Source: Parachlamydiales bacterium (GTDB lineage Bacteria > Chlamydiota > Chlamydiia > Chlamydiales > JAJFMK01). Taken from it: DNA of 10,442 nucleotides. The notes under the pieces are model-generated. The model saw only the letters and a program-made list of their open reading frames with translations, was not told the DNA's origin and searched no databases. Positions 1 to 5,245 of this stretch are shown piece after piece. Made by a program: the position numbers and the translations under genes. The first letter of the stretch is position 1, and each line of letters opens with the position of its first letter. Where the stretch lies: the NCBI GenBank assembly GCA_020050175.1, contig JAGVKY010000004.1, forward strand, positions 1 through 10,442, read 5' to 3'.

Positions 1-35
1 TGACGAAGCAGGGGATGCCTCGAAGGGGAAAAATT

Positions 36-79
36 TAAATTGAAAAATCTGAAGTAAGGGGGAGGCCACCTTCAATTTA
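36..79. repeat. 9-bp inverted repeat with 26-base spacer
   Basis: TAAATTGAA at 36-44 is the exact reverse complement of TTCAATTTA at 71-79. The stem is AT-rich and the spacer contains a G-rich run (AAGGGGGAGG). It could be a weak transcription end for a gene entering from the left, or a relic of a mobile-element end. Its role is not clear. Confidence 0.3.
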
Positions 80-212
80 GGAGTTTTTCAACAACGCCGG
101 GCAAAATTAACAACTGCAGCCATGCAAAACCTAGACCTCAATCAGATTTTTTAGTCCAAATAAAAGTCGTCGCACAGCATTTTTTGAACAAAAATAGAAA
201 AAATAACAAGAT

Positions 213-243
213 ATCGTTCTTATCGTTATATCGTTTGATCGTT
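213..243. repeat. Four closely spaced ATCGTT motifs
   Basis: ATCGTT occurs at 213, 222, 230 and 238, with spacings of 9, 8 and 8 bases. The copies are too short and irregular for a CRISPR or a typical minisatellite. The array lies just past the end of the 131-residue TPR gene and merges into the hairpin at 232-272. It might be a protein-binding cluster or a local slippage product. Confidence 0.35.
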
Positions 244-272
244 CAATTAATCAAAAGATCAATGATCAAACG
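232..272 (-). terminator. Possible terminator hairpin after the TPR gene
   Basis: CGTTTGATC (232-240) pairs with GATCAAACG (264-272). With one G-U pair the stem reaches 12 bp (232-243 with 261-272), enclosing a 17-base loop. It begins 12 bases past the stop codon of the 131-residue gene, where a minus-strand terminator would be expected. The stem is AT-rich and no U-run follows directly; a T-rich stretch comes about 25 bases later. It is therefore at best a weak intrinsic terminator. Confidence 0.3.
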
Positions 273-283
273 ACTTCATCCTG

Positions 284-679
284 TTAGGAGTAGGCTAAGA
301 GAAGGGCTTTGGCGGTGCTGGAGACAGCGGGAGTGGGGTCGTTTTGCAACATTTTGCAAATGTTGATCCCATCTTGCTTTTTGCCGAGCATAAAAAAAGC
401 TTTTGTCAAATTGAGAAGAGTGGGGGTATGGTTCGGCTCAAGTTTTAAGGCTTGATCGAGGTGCTTTAGGGCTTTGGAGGGCTGATTTAATTCAACATAG
501 AGGGCCCCCAAAGTTTGGGAGTCATACGAATTTTCAGGTTCGAGGACTGTCAAGGCTTCGAAAATAGAAAGGGCGATGTCATATTTCCCTTGGCGAATGT
601 AGGAATAGGCAGCTGTGCGAAGCTCTTCGCAATGATCCTCTGTCCAACCTAATTCCTTTCTCCAATTGTGCTTTGCCAT
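284..679 (-). CDS. Small TPR protein, probable chaperone-like (LcrH/SycD style)
   Basis: This 131-residue soluble protein is built almost wholly of tetratricopeptide repeats. The repeats lie at roughly residues 20-49 (ending VLEPEN), 54-83 (ALKHLDQALKLEPNH) and 88-115. They show the usual helix-pair pattern with Gly/Ala at packing positions and Pro after the second helix. There is no signal peptide or membrane segment. Size and repeat layout fit type III secretion class II chaperones and related small TPR proteins. The arrangement, a short hypothetical gene directly before it, recalls the CT273/CT274 pair of Chlamydia; that comparison is from memory and is an inference. The ATG lies 3 bases past the stop of the 149-residue gene, with a ribosome site (AGGGA) inside that gene's end, so the two are probably co-translated. 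The TPR call is firm; the chaperone role and its client are not. Confidence 0.85.
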   Translation of the reverse strand: MAKHNWRKELGWTEDHCEELRTAAYSYIRQGKYDIALSIFEALTVLEPENSYDSQTLGALYVELNQPSKALKHLDQALKLEPNHTPTLLNLTKAFFMLGKKQDGINICKMLQNDPTPAVSSTAKALLLAYS

Positions 680-682
680 TTT

Positions 683-1132
683 CTATCCCTGTAAAAACTG
701 CCCCATCCTTCCAACAATGAAGGAGAGCCAGGAATTTAATTTTTTAACTTGTCGAAGACAGCGAAGAAGAGATTTTTTTTCTTCCTCTTCCTCCTCATCT
801 TCGCATTCAAGCTCTTCCAGCTTCTTTTCGATATCTCCAGCTTTTTCAAAAGAAGTCACCAATGGGGCTACCTGAGAAAAAGTAAAAGCTGAACGGCGTT
901 GGGACAGAAATCTTTTTGGAGGGAAAAAATAAGCCCAAGGTGTTGTAACAGGGATCACTCCTAGTAAGATGTCCATTTCAGTCATGCGAGGATAAAGATT
1001 GATCACCTGCAATTGAGCAGGGATCGTCTCAGCCTCCTGGAGCCGGATTTGCCGTGTAAATTCATCAACATATTGGGTCCTTCGAGCGTAGTCGATGTAG
1101 ACGCCAATATCGATGTTATCAATAGTGACCAT
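683..1132 (-). CDS. Hypothetical 149-residue protein with acidic tract
   Basis: I do not recognise a named family. The protein is soluble, with no signal peptide and no clear membrane helix. A compact N-terminal part (about 1-80) contains a Pro/aromatic-rich segment (VTTPWAYFFPPKRF, about 62-75). A helical, charged second half includes a near-continuous acidic run at 107-118 (CEDEEEEEE) followed by Lys. An ATG start is supported by AGGG a few bases upstream. It sits immediately before the TPR gene, so the two products may form a complex, possibly as an adaptor or partner. The gene order resembles CT273-CT274 of Chlamydia, which I hold only as an inference. The acidic run explains a Ser-rich shadow frame on the other strand. 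Confidence 0.75.
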   Translation of the reverse strand: MVTIDNIDIGVYIDYARRTQYVDEFTRQIRLQEAETIPAQLQVINLYPRMTEMDILLGVIPVTTPWAYFFPPKRFLSQRRSAFTFSQVAPLVTSFEKAGDIEKKLEELECEDEEEEEEKKSLLRCLRQVKKLNSWLSFIVGRMGQFLQG

Positions 1133-1190
1133 AGCCCTATCTTATCTTTTCTTTGTTAATAATTGCTTAAAGAGAGAAACCCCGTGATAA

Positions 1191-1212
1191 ATCCCCCGCA
1201 GTTGCGGGGGAT
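1191..1212. terminator. Perfect GC-rich hairpin between two minus-strand genes
   Basis: ATCCCCCGC (1191-1199) and GCGGGGGAT (1204-1212) form a perfect 9-bp stem with an AGTT loop. It can also be read as 10 bp with a 2-base loop. It lies 14 bases past the end of the 84-residue gene and about 60 bases before the 149-residue gene on the minus strand. No U-tract follows on either strand, so it is either a weak or factor-assisted terminator, an RNA-processing or stability site, or a protein-binding palindrome. It probably divides the minus-strand row into two expression units. Confidence 0.5.
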
Positions 1213-1225
1213 GAGAAGAATTTCC

Positions 1226-1480
1226 TTAAAAGGAAACAGTCAGTCTCCCCTTCAGCTGAACAGGTTGAGCTTTAGGCTCTTCCATTGTTTTCACTTCACG
1301 ACCACTCACTAAGCGGAGGGTCTTTGGCTCTCTCTTTGCTTTCTCTTCGCTAGAAGAAGAAGCAGGAGAAAGGGGGAGCTCAAAGAGCAGGGTTTGACAC
1401 TCTGCGCTCATGAAAAAACTCCAATCTGCACTATCTAATTGATACGCAGTTACTTCGCAGCTCTTACTAAAGACATGCAT
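1226..1480 (-). CDS. Hypothetical 84-residue protein
   Basis: I do not recognise this protein. It is short, with two cysteines in the N-terminal third (residues 8 and 28). A Ser-rich linker (about 39-44: PASSSSEE) separates a hydrophobic/aromatic N-terminal half from a Lys/Arg/Pro-rich C-terminal half ending in GRLTVSF. There is no membrane helix and no signal peptide. It starts at ATG 12 bases past the end of the possible 52-residue ORF; only a weak ribosome site (TAGAG) precedes it. The frame is open without alternatives on the other strand, which supports it being real, but its short length leaves doubt. The GC hairpin follows its stop. Confidence 0.5.
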   Translation of the reverse strand: MHVFSKSCEVTAYQLDSADWSFFMSAECQTLLFELPLSPASSSSEEKAKREPKTLRLVSGREVKTMEEPKAQPVQLKGRLTVSF

Positions 1481-1492
1481 CTCTAGGAGAAA

Positions 1493-1651
1493 CTACGGCT
1501 TCCGGTAAAACGGAAGCTTCCATTTCAAAATCCAGTTTATGAGCGCTTCCTTTACTCTAAGCTCGAGCTTGGAAACGACTCTTCTCCCACTCATCCTGGC
1601 AAGAGGGTCATGATTATATCCTCTTTGGTGGTTTCGGGGTTGTATCGACAT
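1493..1651 (-). CDS. Possible small basic protein, 52 residues
   Basis: A minus-strand frame runs from ATG at 1651 to TAG at 1493. It encodes a basic peptide rich in Arg and Lys, with a hydrophobic patch near the end (ALINWILKWKLPFY, about residues 36-49). I recognise no family. AAGGAGGTGA, a near-complete Shine-Dalgarno match, abuts the ATG, but only 3 bases separate GGAGG from the start, closer than usual. The frame closes directly upstream with TGA, so no longer start exists. The same bases are full of palindromes, so an untranslated structured RNA is a serious alternative. It ends 12 bases before the 84-residue gene and could be co-transcribed with it. Confidence 0.3.
   Translation of the reverse strand: MSIQPRNHQRGYNHDPLARMSGRRVVSKLELRVKEALINWILKWKLPFYRKP
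1559..1570. repeat. 12-bp perfect palindrome
   Basis: AAGCTCGAGCTT is its own reverse complement. With GGAAGCTTCC (1512-1521) it is one of two perfect palindromes close together inside the possible 52-residue ORF. It might be a binding site for a dimeric protein or part of an RNA fold. Confidence 0.35.
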
Positions 1652-1687
1652 TCACCTCCTTCTAACCCCAGGTCACCCTGTTCCACC
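1627..1687 (-). ncRNA. Candidate three-way-junction RNA element
   Basis: On the minus strand, GGTGG (1683-1687) can pair with CCACC (1627-1631) to close a junction. One arm is CAGG-GTGA-CCTG (1669-1680), a 4-bp stem capped by a GNRA-type tetraloop. The other arm pairs GGGGTT (1664-1669) with AACCCC (1636-1641), sharing one base with the first arm. Its loop holds AAGGAGGTGA and the ATG of the 52-residue ORF. It could be a cis-acting translation control element or part of a small RNA. I could not match it to tmRNA, RNase P RNA, SRP RNA or a riboswitch known to me. Short stems like these can arise by chance. Confidence 0.3.
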
Positions 1688-1696
1688 TACCGGGCG

Positions 1697-1728
1697 CATT
1701 TAGTCTCGTGGAAGGAGAAGACTAAATG
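1697..1728. terminator. 10-bp hairpin downstream of the 268-residue gene
   Basis: CATTTAGTCT (1697-1706) and AGACTAAATG (1719-1728) form a perfect 10-bp stem with a 12-base loop. It sits 19 bases past the stop of the 268-residue membrane protein gene on the minus strand. No U-tract follows, so it may act as a transcript 3' end or processing site, or as the first stem of an RNA covering the structured region behind it. A TATAAC sequence on the minus strand (1728-1733) overlaps its upstream foot and might be a -10 box, but no good -35 box precedes it. Confidence 0.4.
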
Positions 1729-1746
1729 TTATACATAAAAACTTTG

Positions 1747-2553
1747 TTATAGTTCAGGCCGTCCCTCTGAAGCAAGATGCGGAATCAAGGAAGAGGCAAG
1801 TTCCCCCTGATTTTCTAAGTAGCTTACGAGAGTCTTCTGACCAATCCGATAAGCCTCGACAAGGCCTTCAAGAGCCCCTCTTGAACCATGATTTTCTTTA
1901 TCATCTAGGAGTGAAAAAATTTCTTTTTTCAGGACCCCAGCTTCGATATCCTTATGGAGAAGATCAGCAAGAATCGTTCTTCTCACCAAATTAAAGGCAA
2001 AAAGGGTGTTAATCCAACGCTCATCTCCCTTTTCGTCCATGAGAGCAATGATCTCAGTTCGGAGTTCTAACTCTTTTTCCCAAGCTTTTTCAAATTCTCC
2101 TTTGGCAATCATCAGAGAACTTTGCGAAAACATTTTAAACGCTTCCGGCAGGGAGGAGGTGAGTCGATTGTCTTGGTCCTTTAAAAGTCTTTCAGCCTCT
2201 TCAACTAACCCGCTTTGAACGAGGGCTTGAGAAAGGCGTCCCTCATAAAGAGTAGGGAATTCTGGCGAACTAGAAAAATGACTTTCAATAGATTTAGCTA
2301 GAGCTAAAAGCTCTCCTCGATCTTCCACTTCAAGCTTTTCGAGGCGGATGAGATCTTTTTCTACTTCACTTCTTGCTTTTCCCCAATCTGCTCTATCTTG
2401 GAAGAAGAGAGAAAAGAAGAGGACCAACAAAATAAGAAGAAAAGCACTGGCAATAAAGAGTGCTTTGCGATTTTCTGTCAGCCAAAGGACAATCTCCTCT
2501 TGCCTCTCTTCAAAACCATTTAATAGGCGAATGTCTAGACGTTTTGGCTCCAT
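1747..2553 (-). CDS. Single-pass membrane protein with helical, TPR-like domain
   Basis: This 268-residue protein has a short charged N-terminus (cytoplasmic by the positive-inside rule), one strong membrane helix at about residues 31-51 (FIASAFLLILLVLFFSLFF), and a long alpha-helical remainder. That remainder contains TPR-like helix pairs around 100-180 (for example RLSQALVQSGLVEEAERLL). The layout recalls bacterial YfgM/BepA-style membrane-anchored TPR proteins, but I see no diagnostic motif and give no name. The ATG is well supported: AAGGAA lies 5 bases upstream. It is transcribed divergently from parB through overlapping promoters and stands alone, with a hairpin after its stop. Coding quality is convincing; function is unknown. 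Confidence 0.75.
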   Translation of the reverse strand: MEPKRLDIRLLNGFEERQEEIVLWLTENRKALFIASAFLLILLVLFFSLFFQDRADWGKARSEVEKDLIRLEKLEVEDRGELLALAKSIESHFSSSPEFPTLYEGRLSQALVQSGLVEEAERLLKDQDNRLTSSLPEAFKMFSQSSLMIAKGEFEKAWEKELELRTEIIALMDEKGDERWINTLFAFNLVRRTILADLLHKDIEAGVLKKEIFSLLDDKENHGSRGALEGLVEAYRIGQKTLVSYLENQGELASSLIPHLASEGRPEL

Positions 2554-2565
2554 CAGAGTTCCTTA

Positions 2566-2593
2566 TTCACATCAATGAAGTAGAGACTATAAT
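2566..2593 (+). promoter_or_regulatory. Promoter of parB-batA-batB
   Basis: TTCACA (2566-2571, five of six to TTGACA), a 16-base spacer and a perfect TATAAT (2588-2593) form a sigma-70-type promoter. Transcription would begin near 2600, only about nine bases before the likely ATG of parB at 2609, so the message would be nearly leaderless. No Shine-Dalgarno sequence is present there. Confidence 0.55.
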
Positions 2594-2614
2594 CCAAATT
2601 TGACTCTCATGCAA
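2586..2614 (-). promoter_or_regulatory. Candidate divergent promoter for the 268-residue gene
   Basis: On the minus strand TTGCAT (2609-2614), a 17-base spacer and TATAGT (2586-2591, five of six to TATAAT) point leftward. The -10 shares four bases with the parB -10, so RNA polymerase could not easily occupy both at once. The -35 is a poor match (three of six), so this is less certain than its partner. Confidence 0.4.
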
Positions 2615-3361
2615 ACAATCCTGATCAATGTACCATTAGACTCTATCGATCGGAGTCCTTACCAGATGAGGCAGCTCTTTGACGAAGAAGAAATAAAGGG
2701 GCTCGCCGCTTCGATCAAACGATACGGGCTTCTCCATCCTCTTCTCCTTCGGCCAAAAAATGAGGGGCGATTTGAACTTATTAGTGGAGAAAGACGTCTC
2801 ATCGCCCTCCATCAATTAGGCGAAAAAACAGCCCCAGCTCTTATTCGAAAAGGGGAGAGCGAGGCGATCACAGCAGAGGTCGCCCTCACCGAAAATCTTC
2901 AAAGGGTCAACCTTTCTCCCATTGAAATCGCCCATTGTTATAAAGCTCTTTTAGAAACTTTTGGACTCACACAGGAAGAGCTGGCCGTAAGACTTGGAAA
3001 ACCAAGATCGACAGTGGCCAACCTCCTCAGGCTCCTCCAATTGCCAAAAGAGATGCAAAAAGCTTTGGAAAATGAAAAAATGACTGTAGGCCACGCAAAA
3101 GCCCTTCTCTCCTTGGAAGGGGCGGCTCAAGAGAGGCTTTTTCAACAAATTATTTCCACTTCCGTGACGGTTCGACGGGCTGAAGCGACTTCGGGAAAAT
3201 CGCCCCATATCGAAGGATTAGAAAAAGAATTGATGGCGCACTTTGGGCGAAAAGTAGAAATTTCTTCAAAAGGGAAAGGTGGTACGATCTCCTTTTATTG
3301 GGAAGATCTGGATGCCTTAGATGCTCTCCTTGAAGCCTTTGGAATTAGAGTCACATGGTAG
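2609..3361 (+). CDS. parB: ParB/Spo0J-family chromosome partitioning protein
   Basis: ParB binds centromere-like parS sites, hydrolyses CTP as a sliding clamp and helps load SMC and segregate origins. This 250-residue protein shows the family layout: an N-terminal CTP-binding domain with the GERR box at residues 60-63 (SGERRLIALHQLG), the second conserved box TENLQR at 94-99 followed by LSPIEIA, a helix-turn-helix at about 121-142 (TQEELAVRLGKPRSTVANLL), and a short C-terminal dimerisation region from about 200. I chose ATG 2609 because the only earlier start, TTG 2600, sits at the predicted transcription start. No parA lies beside it. It overlaps batA by 7 bases, so translation is coupled. 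Chlamydiae carry one chromosomal ParB (CT688 in C. trachomatis), which this likely matches. Confidence 0.93.
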   Translation: MQTILINVPLDSIDRSPYQMRQLFDEEEIKGLAASIKRYGLLHPLLLRPKNEGRFELISGERRLIALHQLGEKTAPALIRKGESEAITAEVALTENLQRVNLSPIEIAHCYKALLETFGLTQEELAVRLGKPRSTVANLLRLLQLPKEMQKALENEKMTVGHAKALLSLEGAAQERLFQQIISTSVTVRRAEATSGKSPHIEGLEKELMAHFGRKVEISSKGKGGTISFYWEDLDALDALLEAFGIRVTW

Positions 3362-4407
3362 ATTCAGACAGTTATCTATCCCTTCCCCCTATTGCCATTT
3401 CCTATTGGGGTTTTCTCTTATTTCCTCTCTTTCTTCTGTGCGCCTTTTTTCTGCTGTGTAGAAAAGGGCCGACTCTAAAAGTTCCCTCACTTGCGCCCTT
3501 CTTAAGGAGTGGAGGAAAAAGAAAATTTTCATTTTCATGGTTAACGCCTCTTTTTTTGCGCCTCTTTCTCTTGTTCTTGGGATTGTCTCTTTTTGACTCT
3601 CTTTACTTAGAAAATATTTCACAAGCACCTGTCCCTCTTCCAACAGAAGGGAGAGCCTGGACCCTTCTTATCGATCGCTCAAGTTCTATGGGTAACGCAA
3701 TGCCCTTACCAAACGGTGAGATCGATTCCCTATTTCGTTATTCCCTTAACCTCTTTTGGGAGGAGGCTCTGCACAGACAAGGGGATCTATTTGGGGTAAT
3801 TTCTTTTGCGCGAGTGCCCGAAATCGTTTTGCCCCTTACCCCTGACAAAAACCGTCTGAAAGAGGTTTTGGCAAGTCTTAAGCCAGAAACTCCTGGCAGC
3901 CCTAACGATGCGACGGCGATCACATATTCTCTCTACAAAGCTGTCTATTTAGCCGAGGGGGCCGAAAAGAAAAGTCAAGCTTTTAAGGTGAATCGAAATG
4001 CTATTATTTTAATTACCGATGGGAATGAAAAAGTCCCGGAGGAAGACCTCAAAGATCCTTTAAGAGGAATCGCTTTAGCGGCGGTTCTTAAAAAGGCAAA
4101 AGAGGCGGGCGTTCACATTTATATTCTTTCTCTTTTTCCATCCTATAACGACCCTAAATATGGACCAGAAAAAAGACGCATGGAACTCATCGCTAAATCC
4201 ACCAATGGAGGTTTTTTTCAAGCAACACCGGAAGAATTAAAAGAGCTGTTTGAAAAAATAGACGCTTTGGAGGGACATTCACCCACTCTTACCCTTCCTA
4301 TGCGGGGTGAGGGAGTCCCGTTAGCTCCTCTTCTTGTAGCGATCGCTCTTTTAGCCCTACTCCTCTACTTACTCTTTCGGGAGGTGGTTTATTTATCTCT
4401 ACCTTAG
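3355..4407 (+). CDS. batA: BatA-like VWA-domain membrane protein
   Basis: This 350-residue protein has membrane helices at about 15-36, 62-80 and 321-342, with a von Willebrand factor A domain (about 100-290) between the last two. The metal site (MIDAS) looks complete: DRSSS at 107-111 (Asp107, Ser109, Ser111), a Thr in NDATAIT (about 187) and Asp222 in ITDGNE. This is the BatA plan from the Bacteroides aerotolerance operon; such proteins are thought to work in envelope stress or protein assembly, usually with a MoxR ATPase and a DUF58 protein, neither visible here. The ATG overlaps the end of parB. Its own end carries the ribosome site for the next VWA gene. A nearby segment, PTLTLPMRGEG (about 310-320), is a flexible linker before the last helix. 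The family call is firm; the cellular role is not. Confidence 0.88.
   Translation: MVDSDSYLSLPPIAISYWGFLLFPLFLLCAFFLLCRKGPTLKVPSLAPFLRSGGKRKFSFSWLTPLFLRLFLLFLGLSLFDSLYLENISQAPVPLPTEGRAWTLLIDRSSSMGNAMPLPNGEIDSLFRYSLNLFWEEALHRQGDLFGVISFARVPEIVLPLTPDKNRLKEVLASLKPETPGSPNDATAITYSLYKAVYLAEGAEKKSQAFKVNRNAIILITDGNEKVPEEDLKDPLRGIALAAVLKKAKEAGVHIYILSLFPSYNDPKYGPEKRRMELIAKSTNGGFFQATPEELKELFEKIDALEGHSPTLTLPMRGEGVPLAPLLVAIALLALLLYLLFREVVYLSLP
4379..4384 (+). promoter_or_regulatory. Strong ribosome binding site inside the end of batA
   Basis: GGGAGG at 4379-4384 lies 6 bases before an in-frame ATT codon at 4391 and 36 bases before the first conventional start (TTG 4421) of the batB frame. Nothing like a ribosome site precedes TTG 4421. 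The site therefore argues for initiation at ATT 4391, or for a coupled restart near the batA stop. Confidence 0.5.
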
Positions 4408-4420
4408 CTTTCTCCTTTTT

Positions 4421-5245
4421 TTGATCTTGATAGGTACAGGAGAGTGGCGGCGCCGAAAAGCTTTGTCTTATTTTGGAAAAAGCTCCTCTCCTTTCCGTCC
4501 CCTCCTTTTACTGGGAGCAGCATTCCTGATGCTTCTGAGCACCTTGGAATTAAAAGAAATTGTGGGCTGGAAAGAGGGGAGGGCCGTCCCACCTCCTTCT
4601 ATACTATTTCTTTTGGACAACTCTTATTCGATGATACGTACAGAACCAAGACTTGATCTTGCAAAATATTTTTTTGATCTGATCCTCAAGGCAGATGAGG
4701 GGGGATGGGTAGCCTTAGCGACGGCAAGCGGCGAACTGCACTCGATTGTCCCTCTCACAATTGATGTTCCCCTCACTCGTCTCCTCTTGGAAGACATCAC
4801 CCCTTCTCCCACCGGAAGCCGCTTTGAAATTGTCTTTCATGATCTCTTGAATGATTTAAAGAAGGGCCCTGTCCCTCAACAAATCCTTTTTATCAGCGAT
4901 GGGGAGGAATACCCCCCTTTTCAACCTGGCGATGAGGCCTCTTTATTTGCAGCAATTGAGGGGCTTCCTCTTCTAGGAACTCGATTATCCACAATCAGTG
5001 TAGGTAAAAGGGAAAACTCGACGCTGCTCGCAAAGATGGCCGAATCGGGTGGTGGAACTTTTTTTGAATTATCCAAAGACGACCTTCTTCCTTCCTCAGA
5101 AAAAATCATTCGCCTCATGCTGAACCAAAAGGGAAGGGAGCGTATCTCCCCTGCCCTTGAACCTAATTATTTCCGCTTCACCCCGACTCTCCTCTTCCTC
5201 GCTTCCCTCTTGGTCTTGGCAGCTCTCTGGCTCAACCCACGCTAA
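4421..5245 (+). CDS. batB: BatB-like VWA-domain membrane protein (start uncertain)
   Basis: From TTG 4421 the protein has 274 residues: a basic stretch (EWRRRKAL, 8-15), a membrane helix at about 27-43, a VWA domain (about 58-235) and a C-terminal helix at 254-271. The MIDAS motif is complete: DNSYS at 66-70, Thr131, Asp160 in ISDGEE. With batA this makes the usual BatA/BatB pair of interacting envelope VWA proteins. Starting at ATT 4391 instead would add ten residues and complete an N-terminal membrane helix (YLYLSFLLFLILIGTG) ahead of the basic stretch, as BatA/B proteins normally have, and it sits behind a good ribosome site. I list the conventional codon but think the longer form, overlapping batA by 17 bases, is more likely. 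Its last 150 bases are antisense to the comF-like gene. Confidence 0.85.
   Translation: MILIGTGEWRRRKALSYFGKSSSPFRPLLLLGAAFLMLLSTLELKEIVGWKEGRAVPPPSILFLLDNSYSMIRTEPRLDLAKYFFDLILKADEGGWVALATASGELHSIVPLTIDVPLTRLLLEDITPSPTGSRFEIVFHDLLNDLKKGPVPQQILFISDGEEYPPFQPGDEASLFAAIEGLPLLGTRLSTISVGKRENSTLLAKMAESGGGTFFELSKDDLLPSSEKIIRLMLNQKGRERISPALEPNYFRFTPTLLFLASLLVLAALWLNPR

Larger units (their letters stand above)
1..283. other. Left-end region without a convincing gene
   Basis: I see no credible complete gene here. A plus-strand frame open from the left edge ends at a TGA at 40-42 after about 13 codons and could be the tail of a gene outside the window. On the minus strand a 17-codon fragment ending about base 91 (LRSRFCMAAVVNFARRC) resembles in style the hydrophobic C-terminal tail of IS4/IS5/IS1182-type transposases, with GTTGTTGAAAAACTCC, a sequence of insertion-sequence-end style, at its end. 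This is a weak resemblance. The rest is AT-rich and holds the repeats listed separately. Confidence 0.4.

Noticed and set aside
213..243. CRISPR-like array
   Set aside because: Six-base motifs with 2-3-base gaps are far too short for repeats and spacers.
666..875. Plus-strand 69-codon frame with a long Ser run
   Set aside because: It is the antisense shadow of the Glu-rich tract of the 149-residue gene; TCN codons arise from reversed GAA/GAG codons, and there is no ribosome site.
1490..1746. Known structured RNA (tmRNA, RNase P RNA, SRP RNA, 6S RNA, cobalamin or c-di-GMP riboswitch)
   Set aside because: I looked for the conserved cores I know and found none; the one GGAAGG-containing loop at 1713 lacks the SRP domain context.
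2600..2608. TTG 2600 as parB start
   Set aside because: It coincides with the predicted transcription start and has no ribosome site; ATG 2609 gives a normal ParB N-terminus.
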